Of a stretch of 64,000 nt of DNA, positions 34,940-43,387 are shown piece by piece (the first letter of the stretch is position 1; each line of letters opens with the position of its first letter). The notes beneath the pieces are model-generated. The model was not told where the DNA came from and did no database searches. It was given only the letters and a program-made list of their open reading frames with translations. The position numbers were made by a program, and so were the translations under genes. The DNA is from CAVZQN01 sp963837395 (GTDB taxonomy: Bacteria > Acidobacteriota > HRBIN11 > JAKEFK01): NCBI GenBank assembly GCA_963837395.1, contig CAWINI010000004.1, positions 682,001-746,000 on the forward strand, in the 5' to 3' direction.

Positions 34940-35377
34940 ATGCCAACCAAAGCCAAGCCTATCCCTGAAGGCTTTCACACCATCACCCCTTTTATCACCG
35001 TTCATGGTGCCGCTAATTTTATTGAATTTCTGAAGCTCGCGTTTAATGCTGAAGAGATTCATAGTTATGCGCTTCCTGATGGCACGGTGATGCATGCCGA
35101 CATCCGAATTGGCAATTCCCCAGTAATGCTTTCGGAAGCATCCGAACAATTCAAGGCAATGCCATGTATGCTTCATTTATATGTCAATGACACTGATGCG
35201 ACATACCAACAGGCGATTAAAGCCGGCGCAAAATCGCTGCGTGAGCCGGAAGATCAGTTCTACGGAGATCGTTCTGCTGGTGTCATCGATTCACATGGCA
35301 ATATGTGGTGGATTGCTACTCATATGGAAGATCTCACTCCTGCAGAAATCGAAGAACGCCAAAAACATAAAAAATAA
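34940..35377 (+). CDS. VOC-family (PhnB-like) protein
   Basis: The 145-residue product starts after AAGGAGG. It has the PhnB/glyoxalase-like layout of two beta-alpha-beta-beta-beta units: TPFITVHGAANFIEFLKLAF, MHADIRIGNSPVMLSEAS, and LHLYVNDTDATYQQAIKAGA, FYGDRSAGVIDSHGNMWWIA. Family members include PhnB and bleomycin-resistance-like proteins; the exact substrate cannot be named. It is followed by an epimerase-like gene 26 bp downstream. Confidence 0.85.
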   Translation: MPTKAKPIPEGFHTITPFITVHGAANFIEFLKLAFNAEEIHSYALPDGTVMHADIRIGNSPVMLSEASEQFKAMPCMLHLYVNDTDATYQQAIKAGAKSLREPEDQFYGDRSAGVIDSHGNMWWIATHMEDLTPAEIEERQKHKK

Positions 35378-35403
35378 ACTCTCAAAATCTCCGCGGTTAA
35401 AAT

Positions 35404-36318
35404 ATGAAGATCTTTGTTTCAGGAGCTACCGGTGTCATCGGCAAACGCGCAATTCCGTTTCTCTTAAATTCCGGCCATCAGATTACAGCTGTAGCTCGAT
35501 CACAACAAAAGGCGGAACAGCTGCAAAAGTTGGGAGCTGATGCCGTTCAAGTGAGCTTGTTTGATGTTGAAGCAATAAAACAGGTCATTAAAGGACATGA
35601 TGTAATCATCAATGTCGCAACGCATATTCCACCAACTTCTCGCGCATTTTTTGCAAGCGCTTGGAAAGAAAATGATCGCATCCGAAAAGTTGGTTCTGCG
35701 AATCTGGTTGATGCAGCTATTTCTACCGGTGTAAAAATCTTTGTTCAAGAATCATTTGCACCAATCTATGGTGATCATGGTGATGAATGGATTGATGAAG
35801 AATGGACAGTGCAGCCGGTTCGTTATAATCAAACCGTTCTGGATGCAGAACATTCGGTTCAGCGATTCATCGAAAGCGGAGGTCATGGAATCGTGCTGCG
35901 ATTTTCTTATTTCTATGGACCGGATCCAGGCGGAGCAACACTTGATATTATCCGGTTTGTAAAAAAGGGATGGGTGCCTATGCCTGGTTCACCTGAAGCA
36001 TTCGTTTCTTCGGTTTCACATGATGATGCGGCAATGGCTGTTGTTAGTGCACTGAATATTGAATCCGGTATTTATAATGTTTCAGACGATGAACCTTTAC
36101 GCCGCCGCGAATTTTTTGATTTGCTTGCTGATGCTGTCCACGTTCGTCATCCGAAATTTCCCCCGCGATGGATCACTAAATTAATTGGATCGATAGCGGA
36201 ACTTCTGGGGCGATCGCAGCGGATTTCAAATCGTAAGTTTCGAAATGTATCCGGCTGGAAACCACAATTTGCAAGTGTGCGTGAAGGTTGGCCAGAAATA
36301 GTTAAACAGATCTTATAA
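35404..36318 (+). CDS. NAD(P)-binding epimerase/dehydratase-like protein
   Basis: The 304-residue product opens with a Rossmann fold (MKIFVSGATGVIGKRAIPFL, GxxGxxG) as in extended short-chain dehydrogenases. The usual catalytic YxxxK reads YNQTV (in RYNQTVLDAEHS) and lacks the Lys, so this is an atypical member and may bind NAD without epimerase activity. LRFSYFYGP and the C-terminal SDDEPLRRREFFDLLADA segment are typical. The stop codon overlaps the ATG of the next gene (TAATG), so translation is coupled. Confidence 0.85.
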   Translation: MKIFVSGATGVIGKRAIPFLLNSGHQITAVARSQQKAEQLQKLGADAVQVSLFDVEAIKQVIKGHDVIINVATHIPPTSRAFFASAWKENDRIRKVGSANLVDAAISTGVKIFVQESFAPIYGDHGDEWIDEEWTVQPVRYNQTVLDAEHSVQRFIESGGHGIVLRFSYFYGPDPGGATLDIIRFVKKGWVPMPGSPEAFVSSVSHDDAAMAVVSALNIESGIYNVSDDEPLRRREFFDLLADAVHVRHPKFPPRWITKLIGSIAELLGRSQRISNRKFRNVSGWKPQFASVREGWPEIVKQIL

Positions 36319-36755
36319 TGTTACAAAAATCTAAAAAGCCTTTATGGCGATGTCCGAAGTGTGGTCATCGATTTGTTACTAAAAATCTGTGGCATTCTTG
36401 TGGACGTTATTCTTTAGCATCGCATTTCAAAGGCAAACCCAAAATTTTACGTCAGACTTTCAATCGGTTCATGTCTTTGGCAAAAGAATGCGGCCCCGTA
36501 ACTGTATATGCTCAAAAGAGCCGGATCGTAATCCAGGAACGTGTACGATTTGCAGGCGCAGTTGTACGAAGTAATTGGCTGGAAGCTCGCATCTGGTTAA
36601 AACGTCGAATCAAACATCCTTTACTCATTCGCACAGAATTTTACGAAAATCTCGGTTACGGTCACCTGATCCGCCTTGAAAATCCAGAAGATATCGATTC
36701 ATCCCTTGCAGAATTCATGCACGAAGCTTACGAAATTGGGAAACAAAATTTATGA
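36318..36755 (+). CDS. DUF5655-type protein with zinc-ribbon start
   Basis: The 145-residue product starts with a CPKCGHRFVTKNLWHSCGRY segment (Cys pairs that may bind zinc) and continues with the DUF5655 part (FMSLAKECGPVTVYAQKSRI, RAVKHPLLIRTEFY-like strand, YGHLIRLENPEDIDSSLA). DUF5655 proteins are widespread, small and of unknown function. The start ATG overlaps the epimerase stop. Confidence 0.8.
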   Translation: MLQKSKKPLWRCPKCGHRFVTKNLWHSCGRYSLASHFKGKPKILRQTFNRFMSLAKECGPVTVYAQKSRIVIQERVRFAGAVVRSNWLEARIWLKRRIKHPLLIRTEFYENLGYGHLIRLENPEDIDSSLAEFMHEAYEIGKQNL

Positions 36756-36844
36756 TTTCCTGTGCAGGATGCGGAGCGTTAGTTCCTGATTCAAATGACT
36801 TACTACAGATCATTCGCGAAATTGGTAAAGGTCTTTACTTGTGA
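36752..36844 (+). CDS. Short ORF, possible DUF5946 remnant
   Basis: A 30-codon frame starts in the ATGA overlap with the previous stop and begins MISCAGCGALVPDSND. This resembles the N-terminus of DUF5946 proteins (CPGCGA...VPDIDG). The rest of that family is missing and the frame runs into the convergent DinB gene, so it is best seen as the stump of a truncated gene. Confidence 0.4.
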   Translation: MISCAGCGALVPDSNDLLQIIREIGKGLYL

Positions 36845-37323
36845 TTGGTAGGCCAATCAATTTCAAATAGAAAAAGAGCAGATGCTTATGGTTGATCAAA
36901 TGTTCAAGATTTCCAAGCAAAATCGTGATCAGAGCTTCGCCTGATGGCTTGAAAATCGTTGGAACTTGTAGTGTCAGATCTTCATCATTGAGCAGTGCAA
37001 ATCCCTTCTGCATGCAGGCCTTATATTGTTCTATGCGTTGTTGTGCTTCCACGATTCCACAGCAATGGTTGACCGGTAAAGAACGTAACTCGAGAAAGTA
37101 GCTGAGTTTTTGCGGATCGGACCGCATATAGAGCTGCACAAAAACCCGCCAACGCGTCAAGCAAGTGGCCTAGAAGCTCACAGATCTTAAATGATGTTTC
37201 AATCGGCCGCCATTCCAGCTTATCTTCCGGAACCATTGGGATTAATCGCCGCAACAGTTCGATCTGTTCGTAAATTTTTGCCAATAACAATTGTCCAAAC
37301 ACATTTGATCCGTGACTGGGCAT
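36810..37323 (-). pseudogene. DinB-family protein, frameshifted
   Basis: The 5' part (from 37323) codes for NVFGQLLLAKIYEQIELLRR and FKICELLGHLLDALAGFCAA. The rest (QKLSYFLELRSLPVNHCCGI, LLGNLEHLINHKHLLFFYLK) is in another frame. Dropping the base at 37118 joins them as LYAVHPQKLSYF, which is the normal DinB sequence, giving a protein of about 170 residues. DinB-fold proteins are four-helix bundles that bind a metal through three His and act as thiol S-transferases or stress proteins. One single-base insertion: either a recent mutation or an assembly error. Confidence 0.8.
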
Positions 37324-37350
37324 AACTGTGTGAGTGAAATAATAAATAGC

Positions 37351-39510
37351 CTATGATTTGATTACTTCTACTCTCGTTTCTTGTAAGGCAGACCCATCTC
37401 CAATATCTGTTAGACGATCATTTGTCAGCGCATTCACCGAAGAGCCACCCTTCAAAAGTGAAGGCCAAAAGCCTTGCGGCATACAAACTACACCCTGTCG
37501 AACTTTATTTTTTATGCGAGCAGTAGCGATCACCTGTCCATGATCGTTATACACTTTCACCTGATCCCCATCGGCAATGCCACGAGAGTCTGCATCTTGT
37601 TTATGGAGATCTAAATAAAAAGTTCCTTCCTTGTTTAACAGATGTTTCACATTCGCATGACTTGTATTCAAAAAATTACTGGTAGATTTAATCGACATCA
37701 GTTGCAATGGATATTTCTTCAATTCTTCGTTTGTATAAACGACCGGTTTGTATTCAGGTAATGGAGAGATTTTCATTTTTGCTGCGTCTTTGGTAAAAAA
37801 CTCACATTTGCCTGATGCAGTTGCAAAATTTCCATGAACGTGAGGTATCCATGGTGTTGGAAGTGCGAGCCGCGCCCATCCAGTTTCCATCAAAGATTCA
37901 AATGTAATTCCCTTCATATATGGGTGTTTGCTTTTTAATGTCTGCTTGATGATGTCGAGATCAGATTCATAAAAATAAGCTTCTTTGAAGTCCATTGCTT
38001 TGGCCAGTGTTCTGAAAATGTCTGTATTTGGCTTTGATTCTCCGCGCGGTAAAATGACCGGCTGATTTAAGTTGATGTAATTCTGCCCCCACGAATCCAT
38101 TAAGTCCCAGTGTTCCAGTTGTGTTGTTGCAGGCAGAACGTAATCAGCGTAGCGTGCTGTATCGGTAACGAAATGTTCTAACACAACCGTCATTAAATCT
38201 TCTCTTTGCAAACCCTTGATCACCTGATTTTGATCCGGCGCAATTACGGCCGGATTTGAATTGTAAACAAACAGCGCAAGAATCGGAGGATTCGTGGAAT
38301 GATTTAATGCTCTTCCGATCTGGATCATGTTTACAGAACGAGTTTTGGATTTTCCAATGGTCTCCGCTAGATTTAATCGCTCCCAGTTTAGAGCTTTTCC
38401 AAACAATTCAAATGTAAAATGCATCAGCCCCCCGCCATGATGTTTCCACGCTCCTGTTAAAGCAGGCAGCATCGCGATCGCCCTGAAGGCATTTGCGCCG
38501 CTTGCATGTTTTTCCAGTCCTATTAATACTCTGATTACAGATGGTGACGCTTTGGCATACTCTGTTGCCAAATTCACAATGATCGCCTTATCAACACCTG
38601 TAATTTTGGCTGCTGACTCTGGATCATATTTTTTGGCGTATTGTTTCAGTTCATCAATTCCGGTTGTGTATTGATCAATATAATTTTGGTCCTGAAGTTG
38701 TTCAGACAAAATTACGTTGATCATTGCTAATGCCAGTACCACATCAGTTCCAGGGATCGGCTGTATATGCTGATCTGCAAGCGTTGCAGATTGAGATTGA
38801 AATGAATCAATGACTACAACTTTAGCGCCATTTTGCCGTGCTTTTAAAATGAATGGCCAGAGATGTTGATTTGAGACAACAGGATTTGTGCCCCATAAAA
38901 TAATGTAGCGGCTGTGGACAATATCTTCAGGCAAAACGCCAGTTGTATCGCCATTCGTTACCATCACGCCTGCAGCAGCTGCAGCTCCGCAAATGTTTCT
39001 TTCCAATCTTGTGGCTCCAATGCGTGCAAAAAAGCGAGCGCTGATTGAATCATTCTGAATTAAACCTTCGGTGCCGGCAAAACTGTAAGGCAGAACAGCT
39101 TCCCCGCCCTTTTCATTGATAATCGATTTTAGTTTGGTTGATATTTCGTTAATCGCCTGGTCCCATGTCACCGGCTTAAATTCCCCCTTCCCTTTTTTGC
39201 CGACCCTTTTTAGTGGTGTGAGTATCCGATCAGGATGAAAAGTGACATCATTCGGAAAGTTGTCCATCTTGTTGCAAAGTTTTCCAGCGGTAAATGGATT
39301 CGTCTTACTAGCTTCAAATTTTGTGATCTTTTCTCCAACCGCAGTCACAGTCCAGCTGCAAGTATCAGGACAATCGTGATAACAGGCACCATGAACTGTT
39401 TTGGCATCAACAGAATTGAAGGCCAGGACTGAATTGCCAAAGGCTTGGGACAAACCAACTCCAATTCCGATGTTAATGAATTTTCTTCTGGACAGCTTTT
39501 GGTTTTTCAT
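37351..39510 (-). CDS. Molybdopterin-dependent oxidoreductase (formate-dehydrogenase-like), Tat signal
   Basis: From ATG 39510 the product has 719 residues (the frame is open 57 bp further up, towards the divergent stomatin-like gene). A Tat-type signal (SRRKFINIGIGVGLSQAFG) is followed by a [4Fe-4S] site C43-x3-C47-x3-C51...C79 (ACYHDCPDTCSW, KLCNK), molybdopterin-binding segments (SRYIILWGTNPV, VVVIDSFQSQSA, GTDVVLALAMINVIL) and the MGD-binding C-terminal domain (SNFLNTSHANVKHLLN, PQGFWPSLLKGGSSVN). The DMSO-reductase superfamily is clear; formate dehydrogenase or polysulfide/other reductase cannot be told apart. No electron-transfer partner gene is adjacent. Confidence 0.88.
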   Translation of the reverse strand: MKNQKLSRRKFINIGIGVGLSQAFGNSVLAFNSVDAKTVHGACYHDCPDTCSWTVTAVGEKITKFEASKTNPFTAGKLCNKMDNFPNDVTFHPDRILTPLKRVGKKGKGEFKPVTWDQAINEISTKLKSIINEKGGEAVLPYSFAGTEGLIQNDSISARFFARIGATRLERNICGAAAAAGVMVTNGDTTGVLPEDIVHSRYIILWGTNPVVSNQHLWPFILKARQNGAKVVVIDSFQSQSATLADQHIQPIPGTDVVLALAMINVILSEQLQDQNYIDQYTTGIDELKQYAKKYDPESAAKITGVDKAIIVNLATEYAKASPSVIRVLIGLEKHASGANAFRAIAMLPALTGAWKHHGGGLMHFTFELFGKALNWERLNLAETIGKSKTRSVNMIQIGRALNHSTNPPILALFVYNSNPAVIAPDQNQVIKGLQREDLMTVVLEHFVTDTARYADYVLPATTQLEHWDLMDSWGQNYINLNQPVILPRGESKPNTDIFRTLAKAMDFKEAYFYESDLDIIKQTLKSKHPYMKGITFESLMETGWARLALPTPWIPHVHGNFATASGKCEFFTKDAAKMKISPLPEYKPVVYTNEELKKYPLQLMSIKSTSNFLNTSHANVKHLLNKEGTFYLDLHKQDADSRGIADGDQVKVYNDHGQVIATARIKNKVRQGVVCMPQGFWPSLLKGGSSVNALTNDRLTDIGDGSALQETRVEVIKS

Positions 39511-39567
39511 GAATATCATTTCATCACATTCCGTGACATAAAGCGAAAATGATATGATCTGAAACAA

Positions 39568-40131
39568 ATGGGCATTTTTGCGGTACTGGTTCTTATCTTT
39601 GTCATCGTTTTCATCCCCAAGAGCTTTAAGGTTGTTCCTAAATCAAAAGCACTCGTAGTATTCCAATTAGGACGACTCAAAAAAGTTTGCGGACCTGGAT
39701 TGCACATGCTAATCCCATTCATTGAAGCTGGACAATTTATAGACCTTGGAAGGCAGACGATTGAATTAAAAACGCAGAAGATTTCTGTACTGGATAGTTC
39801 ACCAGTGAATACTACTTCCATCATTGGATATCAAATTACAGATCCAGCTAAAGCGATGTTCAATGTCGGGGATTATAAATCCGCACTTGGATCACTTATG
39901 GAAAATCACCTTCGAAAATCTTGTTCTGATATTACACTCACAGAGCTATTGACTGAGCGTCCAAAAATTCAAGAACGAGTACGCGAATCGATGAACAGCG
40001 ATGCGCGTGAATGGGGAATTCAAGTTGATGATTTTGCGATTAACTTCGTTGATGTACCGGAGGAAGTTCAGAATGAACTTCGAAGAAAAGCAGAAGCGGA
40101 AAGACTTAGACGATTGATGTCAGATAACTAG
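39568..40131 (+). CDS. Short SPFH/Band-7 (stomatin-like) membrane protein
   Basis: The 187-residue protein has an N-terminal TM helix (IFAVLVLIFVIVFI) and a Band 7 domain (KSFKVVPKSKALVVFQLGRL, GLHMLIPFIEAGQFIDLGRQ, WGIQVDDFAINFVDVPEEVQ). It stops soon after the domain (RKAEAERLRRL), while typical stomatins go on for another 60-100 residues of coiled coil and tail, so it is a shortened form. It probably scaffolds the inner membrane. Its ATG lies 58 bp from the divergent oxidoreductase start. It is followed by a DUF1579-like gene 9 bp downstream. Confidence 0.85.
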   Translation: MGIFAVLVLIFVIVFIPKSFKVVPKSKALVVFQLGRLKKVCGPGLHMLIPFIEAGQFIDLGRQTIELKTQKISVLDSSPVNTTSIIGYQITDPAKAMFNVGDYKSALGSLMENHLRKSCSDITLTELLTERPKIQERVRESMNSDAREWGIQVDDFAINFVDVPEEVQNELRRKAEAERLRRLMSDN

Positions 40132-40140
40132 GAGTTTGCT

Positions 40141-40599
40141 ATGGGTGACTTAAACAAGTTAAAAGCGATTTCAGGAAATTACAAAGGCGCGAACCGTCTT
40201 CATGATCCCCACAGCGGAGGTCCGGATGATACTCCGTCGAATTTAACTCTCACATCGATTTTGAACGGAAGGTTCGTACGAATTGATTACACATGGTCTT
40301 ATCACAATGCACCACAAGAAGGTTCGATGTTAATCGGATTTGAGCCGGATGAAAATCTGGTTACGATGCACTGGATTGATACGTGGCACATGAGCAGCAA
40401 AGTGCTGGCACTGAAAGGCACAGCTGAGTCTGACGGCTCAATCAATGTACTCGGATCCTATCCCGCGCCTCCAGATCCAGATTGGGGCTGGCGCATTGTA
40501 ATCAAACCGGTCGACAAGTCATTCAACATCGCAATGTTCAACATTTCACCGCAAGGTGATGAGTATCCCGCAGTAGAAGCAAGTTACAACAAAATCTAA
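40141..40599 (+). CDS. DUF1579-like lipocalin-type protein
   Basis: The 152-residue product has the pattern KAISGNYKGANRLHDPHSGG, SILNGRFVRIDYTW, EGSMLIGFEPDENLVTMHWI and WGWRIVIKPVDKSFNIAMFN, which is the beta-barrel layout of DUF1579 proteins. No signal peptide. Function unknown. It follows the stomatin-like gene after 9 bp with a GGAG site, suggesting one operon. Confidence 0.78.
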   Translation: MGDLNKLKAISGNYKGANRLHDPHSGGPDDTPSNLTLTSILNGRFVRIDYTWSYHNAPQEGSMLIGFEPDENLVTMHWIDTWHMSSKVLALKGTAESDGSINVLGSYPAPPDPDWGWRIVIKPVDKSFNIAMFNISPQGDEYPAVEASYNKI

Positions 40600-40631
40600 A
40601 CGAGGCTGCACAAATAACTCAAGACAGAGAC

Positions 40632-40650
40632 GCGAACTAAAGTCCGCGCT
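40632..40650. repeat. CGAACTAAAGTCCGCG word (relative of 15593 repeat)
   Basis: A single arm of the GCGGACTTTAGTCCGC repeat lies just before the OsmC gene start. Too short for a hairpin on its own. Confidence 0.45.
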
Positions 40651-40664
40651 CATAGGATATCGAA

Positions 40665-41078
40665 ATGACAACCATTACTGTTGAATCGCTTGATCATCTC
40701 CAAAACAGAATCACTTCAGGAAACAACACAATTACTGCTGATGAACCTGCGGTGGCGGGTGGAGATGATTTAGGATTCGATCCGTATTCGCTTTTACTTG
40801 CAGCTCTTGGCGCGTGCAAATCGATGACACTGAAACTCTATGCCAAACATAAAAATTGGGATTTGCAAAAAGTCCGGGTCACGCTTTCCCACCAAAAAGT
40901 TCATGCTCAAGATTGTGTTGAATGCGAAACAAAAGATGTCAAGTTAGATACGATCAGGGTCAAGTTAGATCTTGAAGGAAATTTAAGCGAGCAACAAAAA
41001 TCTCGCTTGAAAGAAATCGCCAAACGATGTCCCATCCATCGCACGCTCACATCTGAAATCAAAATCATTGATGAATAG
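40665..41078 (+). CDS. OsmC/Ohr-family peroxiredoxin-like protein
   Basis: The 137-residue product has both active-site Cys of the family: Cys51 (LLLAALGACKSMTLKLYAKH) and Cys122 (AKRCPIHRTL). OsmC proteins reduce organic peroxides with a Cys thiol/disulfide pair. The YcIFR-like SAM of the family is seen in DLGFDPYSLLLAALGACKSM. Normal length. The neighbours DUF1579 and dienelactone-hydrolase-like genes give no further hint; oxidative-stress defence is inferred from the family. Confidence 0.92.
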   Translation: MTTITVESLDHLQNRITSGNNTITADEPAVAGGDDLGFDPYSLLLAALGACKSMTLKLYAKHKNWDLQKVRVTLSHQKVHAQDCVECETKDVKLDTIRVKLDLEGNLSEQQKSRLKEIAKRCPIHRTLTSEIKIIDE

Positions 41079-41110
41079 CTGCATCTTCGCTTAAAATCAC
41101 TCTCCATCAA

Positions 41111-41890
41111 CTATTGAAGTTGTAACTTAAGAAAATCGAGCACTTGTTGGATAATCACGCGCGTTGTGTGACTGTCATCAAACAGATCAAACGCATGCGG
41201 ACCATTTGGATGATTCGCGAATATAATCGACAAGTTACGGGCCAATGCCGACATGATGAATCGATCCAACACTTCATTAAGGTAAGGAGTTTGATCTTGC
41301 CCTGCTCTGGCAATAAACATTGGTAAATTTTTAGGAAGATCATCAATCGATTTATCAGCAACTGGATTTACAAATCCATACATCTTTGCCATCTCACTAA
41401 TTTTTGGATCAATTGTGTAACCATAAAGCAAAGCCGCGCATTTAAATTCGTTGCGATCCATCAGCACCGATAATGCGAGCGGAACATTGCCAGAGCTGGC
41501 CCATAAGCCAATCCTGGTCGCATCAATTCGCAATTCCGCGGAATGATTCTGAATAAAAACAAGCAACGAATAAGAATCTGCAACAGGTTCTATATTTGTG
41601 TAAGTGATTGAAATGATCCCGGAAGCAGCAATCAGTTTCGCCCACGAAACAGCTGATCCTGTTTCCTTGAATTTGCATCCCAAAAGCTTTTGATGGCCCG
41701 GATCAGGATAACCGGCAACCATAATTACTGCCGGTCTCGTATCACTATTTTTGCCTTCAGGATAATAAATATCCATTGTTAAGCCGCTTTTGTATTCGCA
41801 GTCTCTTTGAACAGTTACCTGATCCATTTTAGACTTGTGATAAACGACTGTTGTTTTTGTAAAAGCGTCTTTCTGAATTTCATTACTCAT
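41111..41890 (-). CDS. Alpha/beta-hydrolase, dienelactone-hydrolase-like
   Basis: The 259-residue product has an alpha/beta-hydrolase core: PAVIMVAGYPDPG (oxyanion region), GLWASSGNVPLAL (nucleophile elbow of the GxSxG type in a GxxSSG variant), and a C-terminal His in NHPNGPHAFDLFDD. The elbow sequence differs from the usual GxSxG, so which Ser acts is not certain. No signal peptide. Substrate unknown. It is convergent with the OsmC gene. Confidence 0.8.
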   Translation of the reverse strand: MSNEIQKDAFTKTTVVYHKSKMDQVTVQRDCEYKSGLTMDIYYPEGKNSDTRPAVIMVAGYPDPGHQKLLGCKFKETGSAVSWAKLIAASGIISITYTNIEPVADSYSLLVFIQNHSAELRIDATRIGLWASSGNVPLALSVLMDRNEFKCAALLYGYTIDPKISEMAKMYGFVNPVADKSIDDLPKNLPMFIARAGQDQTPYLNEVLDRFIMSALARNLSIIFANHPNGPHAFDLFDDSHTTRVIIQQVLDFLKLQLQ

Positions 41891-42039
41891 GACTTTCTCC
41901 TACGCCGCCCGCCGCGGCGGACCGTTTTTGAAAGACACGTTATGATACGAACTAGTCGGGGAAGTATTAGCAGCTAGATACGGCTTAAACTTTTCTTTAA
42001 TTATACACAGCGGGTGAACAAAATAAAAATGTTAAGGCA

Positions 42040-43293
42040 TTAATCTGAGTAACCTTTTCTGTACCTTAATGTGCCAGGCTGACGACATTTAACTTTGATC
42101 TCATGGTATTCCCCCTGCTTCTTGTGCTCTGGTGCATTGTAACAAATCAAATATTGATGGTTTAGATCTTGGACAATCTGATTGAAGCCGAATTTGAAAT
42201 TCAAGGAATTGTCAAAATGAAGACCGCCCGTCTCATTCGCCATTTCAAACATGAACTCTTGATAATCTTTGTGAAACTCGAAATCACTACTTTTGATTCG
42301 GCGCCTGGACTCTCCAGATGTATCAAGAAGTGGATTTACCATTCCGCGAGAGTTTATTGTGTAAAAAGTCATATTGTGGCGATTCATTCTTCCAATGAGC
42401 TTCCGTAATTCTTTTTCAATGTCAGAACCGCTATGAGGTTCGCACTCCGGAAAAGACTTGCTAAGTTCCCAGGAATCTCCACCCGAAATCAGATCAAAAT
42501 ATTGTTGTCCTGGCTTCGCATTAATGCCACCTGAAACAAAAACTACCACAGTGTGAATATCAGCCTGGATCTTTGTCAGGTACTTTTCAAAAGCATCCAA
42601 TGACTCTATTGAAAAATTCACTTCAGCCTTTTCCTCCGCCGCATATTGTCGCGCCAAACGGCAAGCCGTTCTGATTCCATTTTCACCCGGCTCAGTTTCC
42701 AGAATAGTGGCGATCATTCGCCTCTTATTAAGCGGGGATATATCTCTTTGCGGATTTGCTTTGAGTTTCTCAAGACTTGAAGCGACAACACTAGCATCTG
42801 AAGTTTGTGGGACAATAACTTCGAGTAAACCAGTTGGTTGAAGAAGAGCAACCGTAAATGTCCATTGATTCGGTACATGATTAATAAACTCAAGGATCTT
42901 AGCCTTCATGAATAAATATTCAGGCTGCGATGTGTTGAACAGATCAAGAAATAAAACGACACGCTTGGCTTGAGTATCTTGCTGCTTTTCTTGTTCCTGA
43001 GTTTGCGCTGATTCGGAAATATCTTCGGTTATTGACTGTTGTGTTTGTAAATTAGCAGTATCGATTCTGGATTCTTCAAAGCAGGTGATGGCAACTTTCT
43101 TTTTATCTTCAAAAATCTCAAAATCATCGATTGTTAAATTCTGAACTGATTCTCCAGATTTCTTTGTAACTTTTACCCAAACGTTCACTGAAGTTACTGA
43201 AACTTCATATCCTTGCCCGAAGCATAAATACGAAATCAGAAGCGGGATAATCAGGATTAACTTACTTCCGGATTCTTTGCCAGATAATTTCAC
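42040..43293 (-). CDS. Secreted VWA-domain protein (acidobacterial VWFA-related type)
   Basis: The 417-residue product starts with a signal peptide (KLILIIPLLISYLCFGQGYE), then VSVTSVNVWVKVTKKSGESV and LTIDDFEIFEDKKKV. The VWA-like domain has FLDLFNTSQ in place of the usual DxSxS metal site, so the MIDAS motif is not complete and metal binding may be lost. The protein ends in HEIKVKCRQPGTLRYRKGYS, as in other VWFA-related family members. It is the second such gene in the window (see 26314). Function unknown, likely an envelope adhesion or binding protein. Confidence 0.82.
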   Translation of the reverse strand: MKLSGKESGSKLILIIPLLISYLCFGQGYEVSVTSVNVWVKVTKKSGESVQNLTIDDFEIFEDKKKVAITCFEESRIDTANLQTQQSITEDISESAQTQEQEKQQDTQAKRVVLFLDLFNTSQPEYLFMKAKILEFINHVPNQWTFTVALLQPTGLLEVIVPQTSDASVVASSLEKLKANPQRDISPLNKRRMIATILETEPGENGIRTACRLARQYAAEEKAEVNFSIESLDAFEKYLTKIQADIHTVVVFVSGGINAKPGQQYFDLISGGDSWELSKSFPECEPHSGSDIEKELRKLIGRMNRHNMTFYTINSRGMVNPLLDTSGESRRRIKSSDFEFHKDYQEFMFEMANETGGLHFDNSLNFKFGFNQIVQDLNHQYLICYNAPEHKKQGEYHEIKVKCRQPGTLRYRKGYSD

Positions 43294-43387
43294 ACCTGAG
43301 TATCTCCGTTGTAAATAGGAATTTCCAGGATTTCACAATGGTCCCTTCATGCTCGCAATCTTTTCGTTGATCAGTTTTAACGTACGC

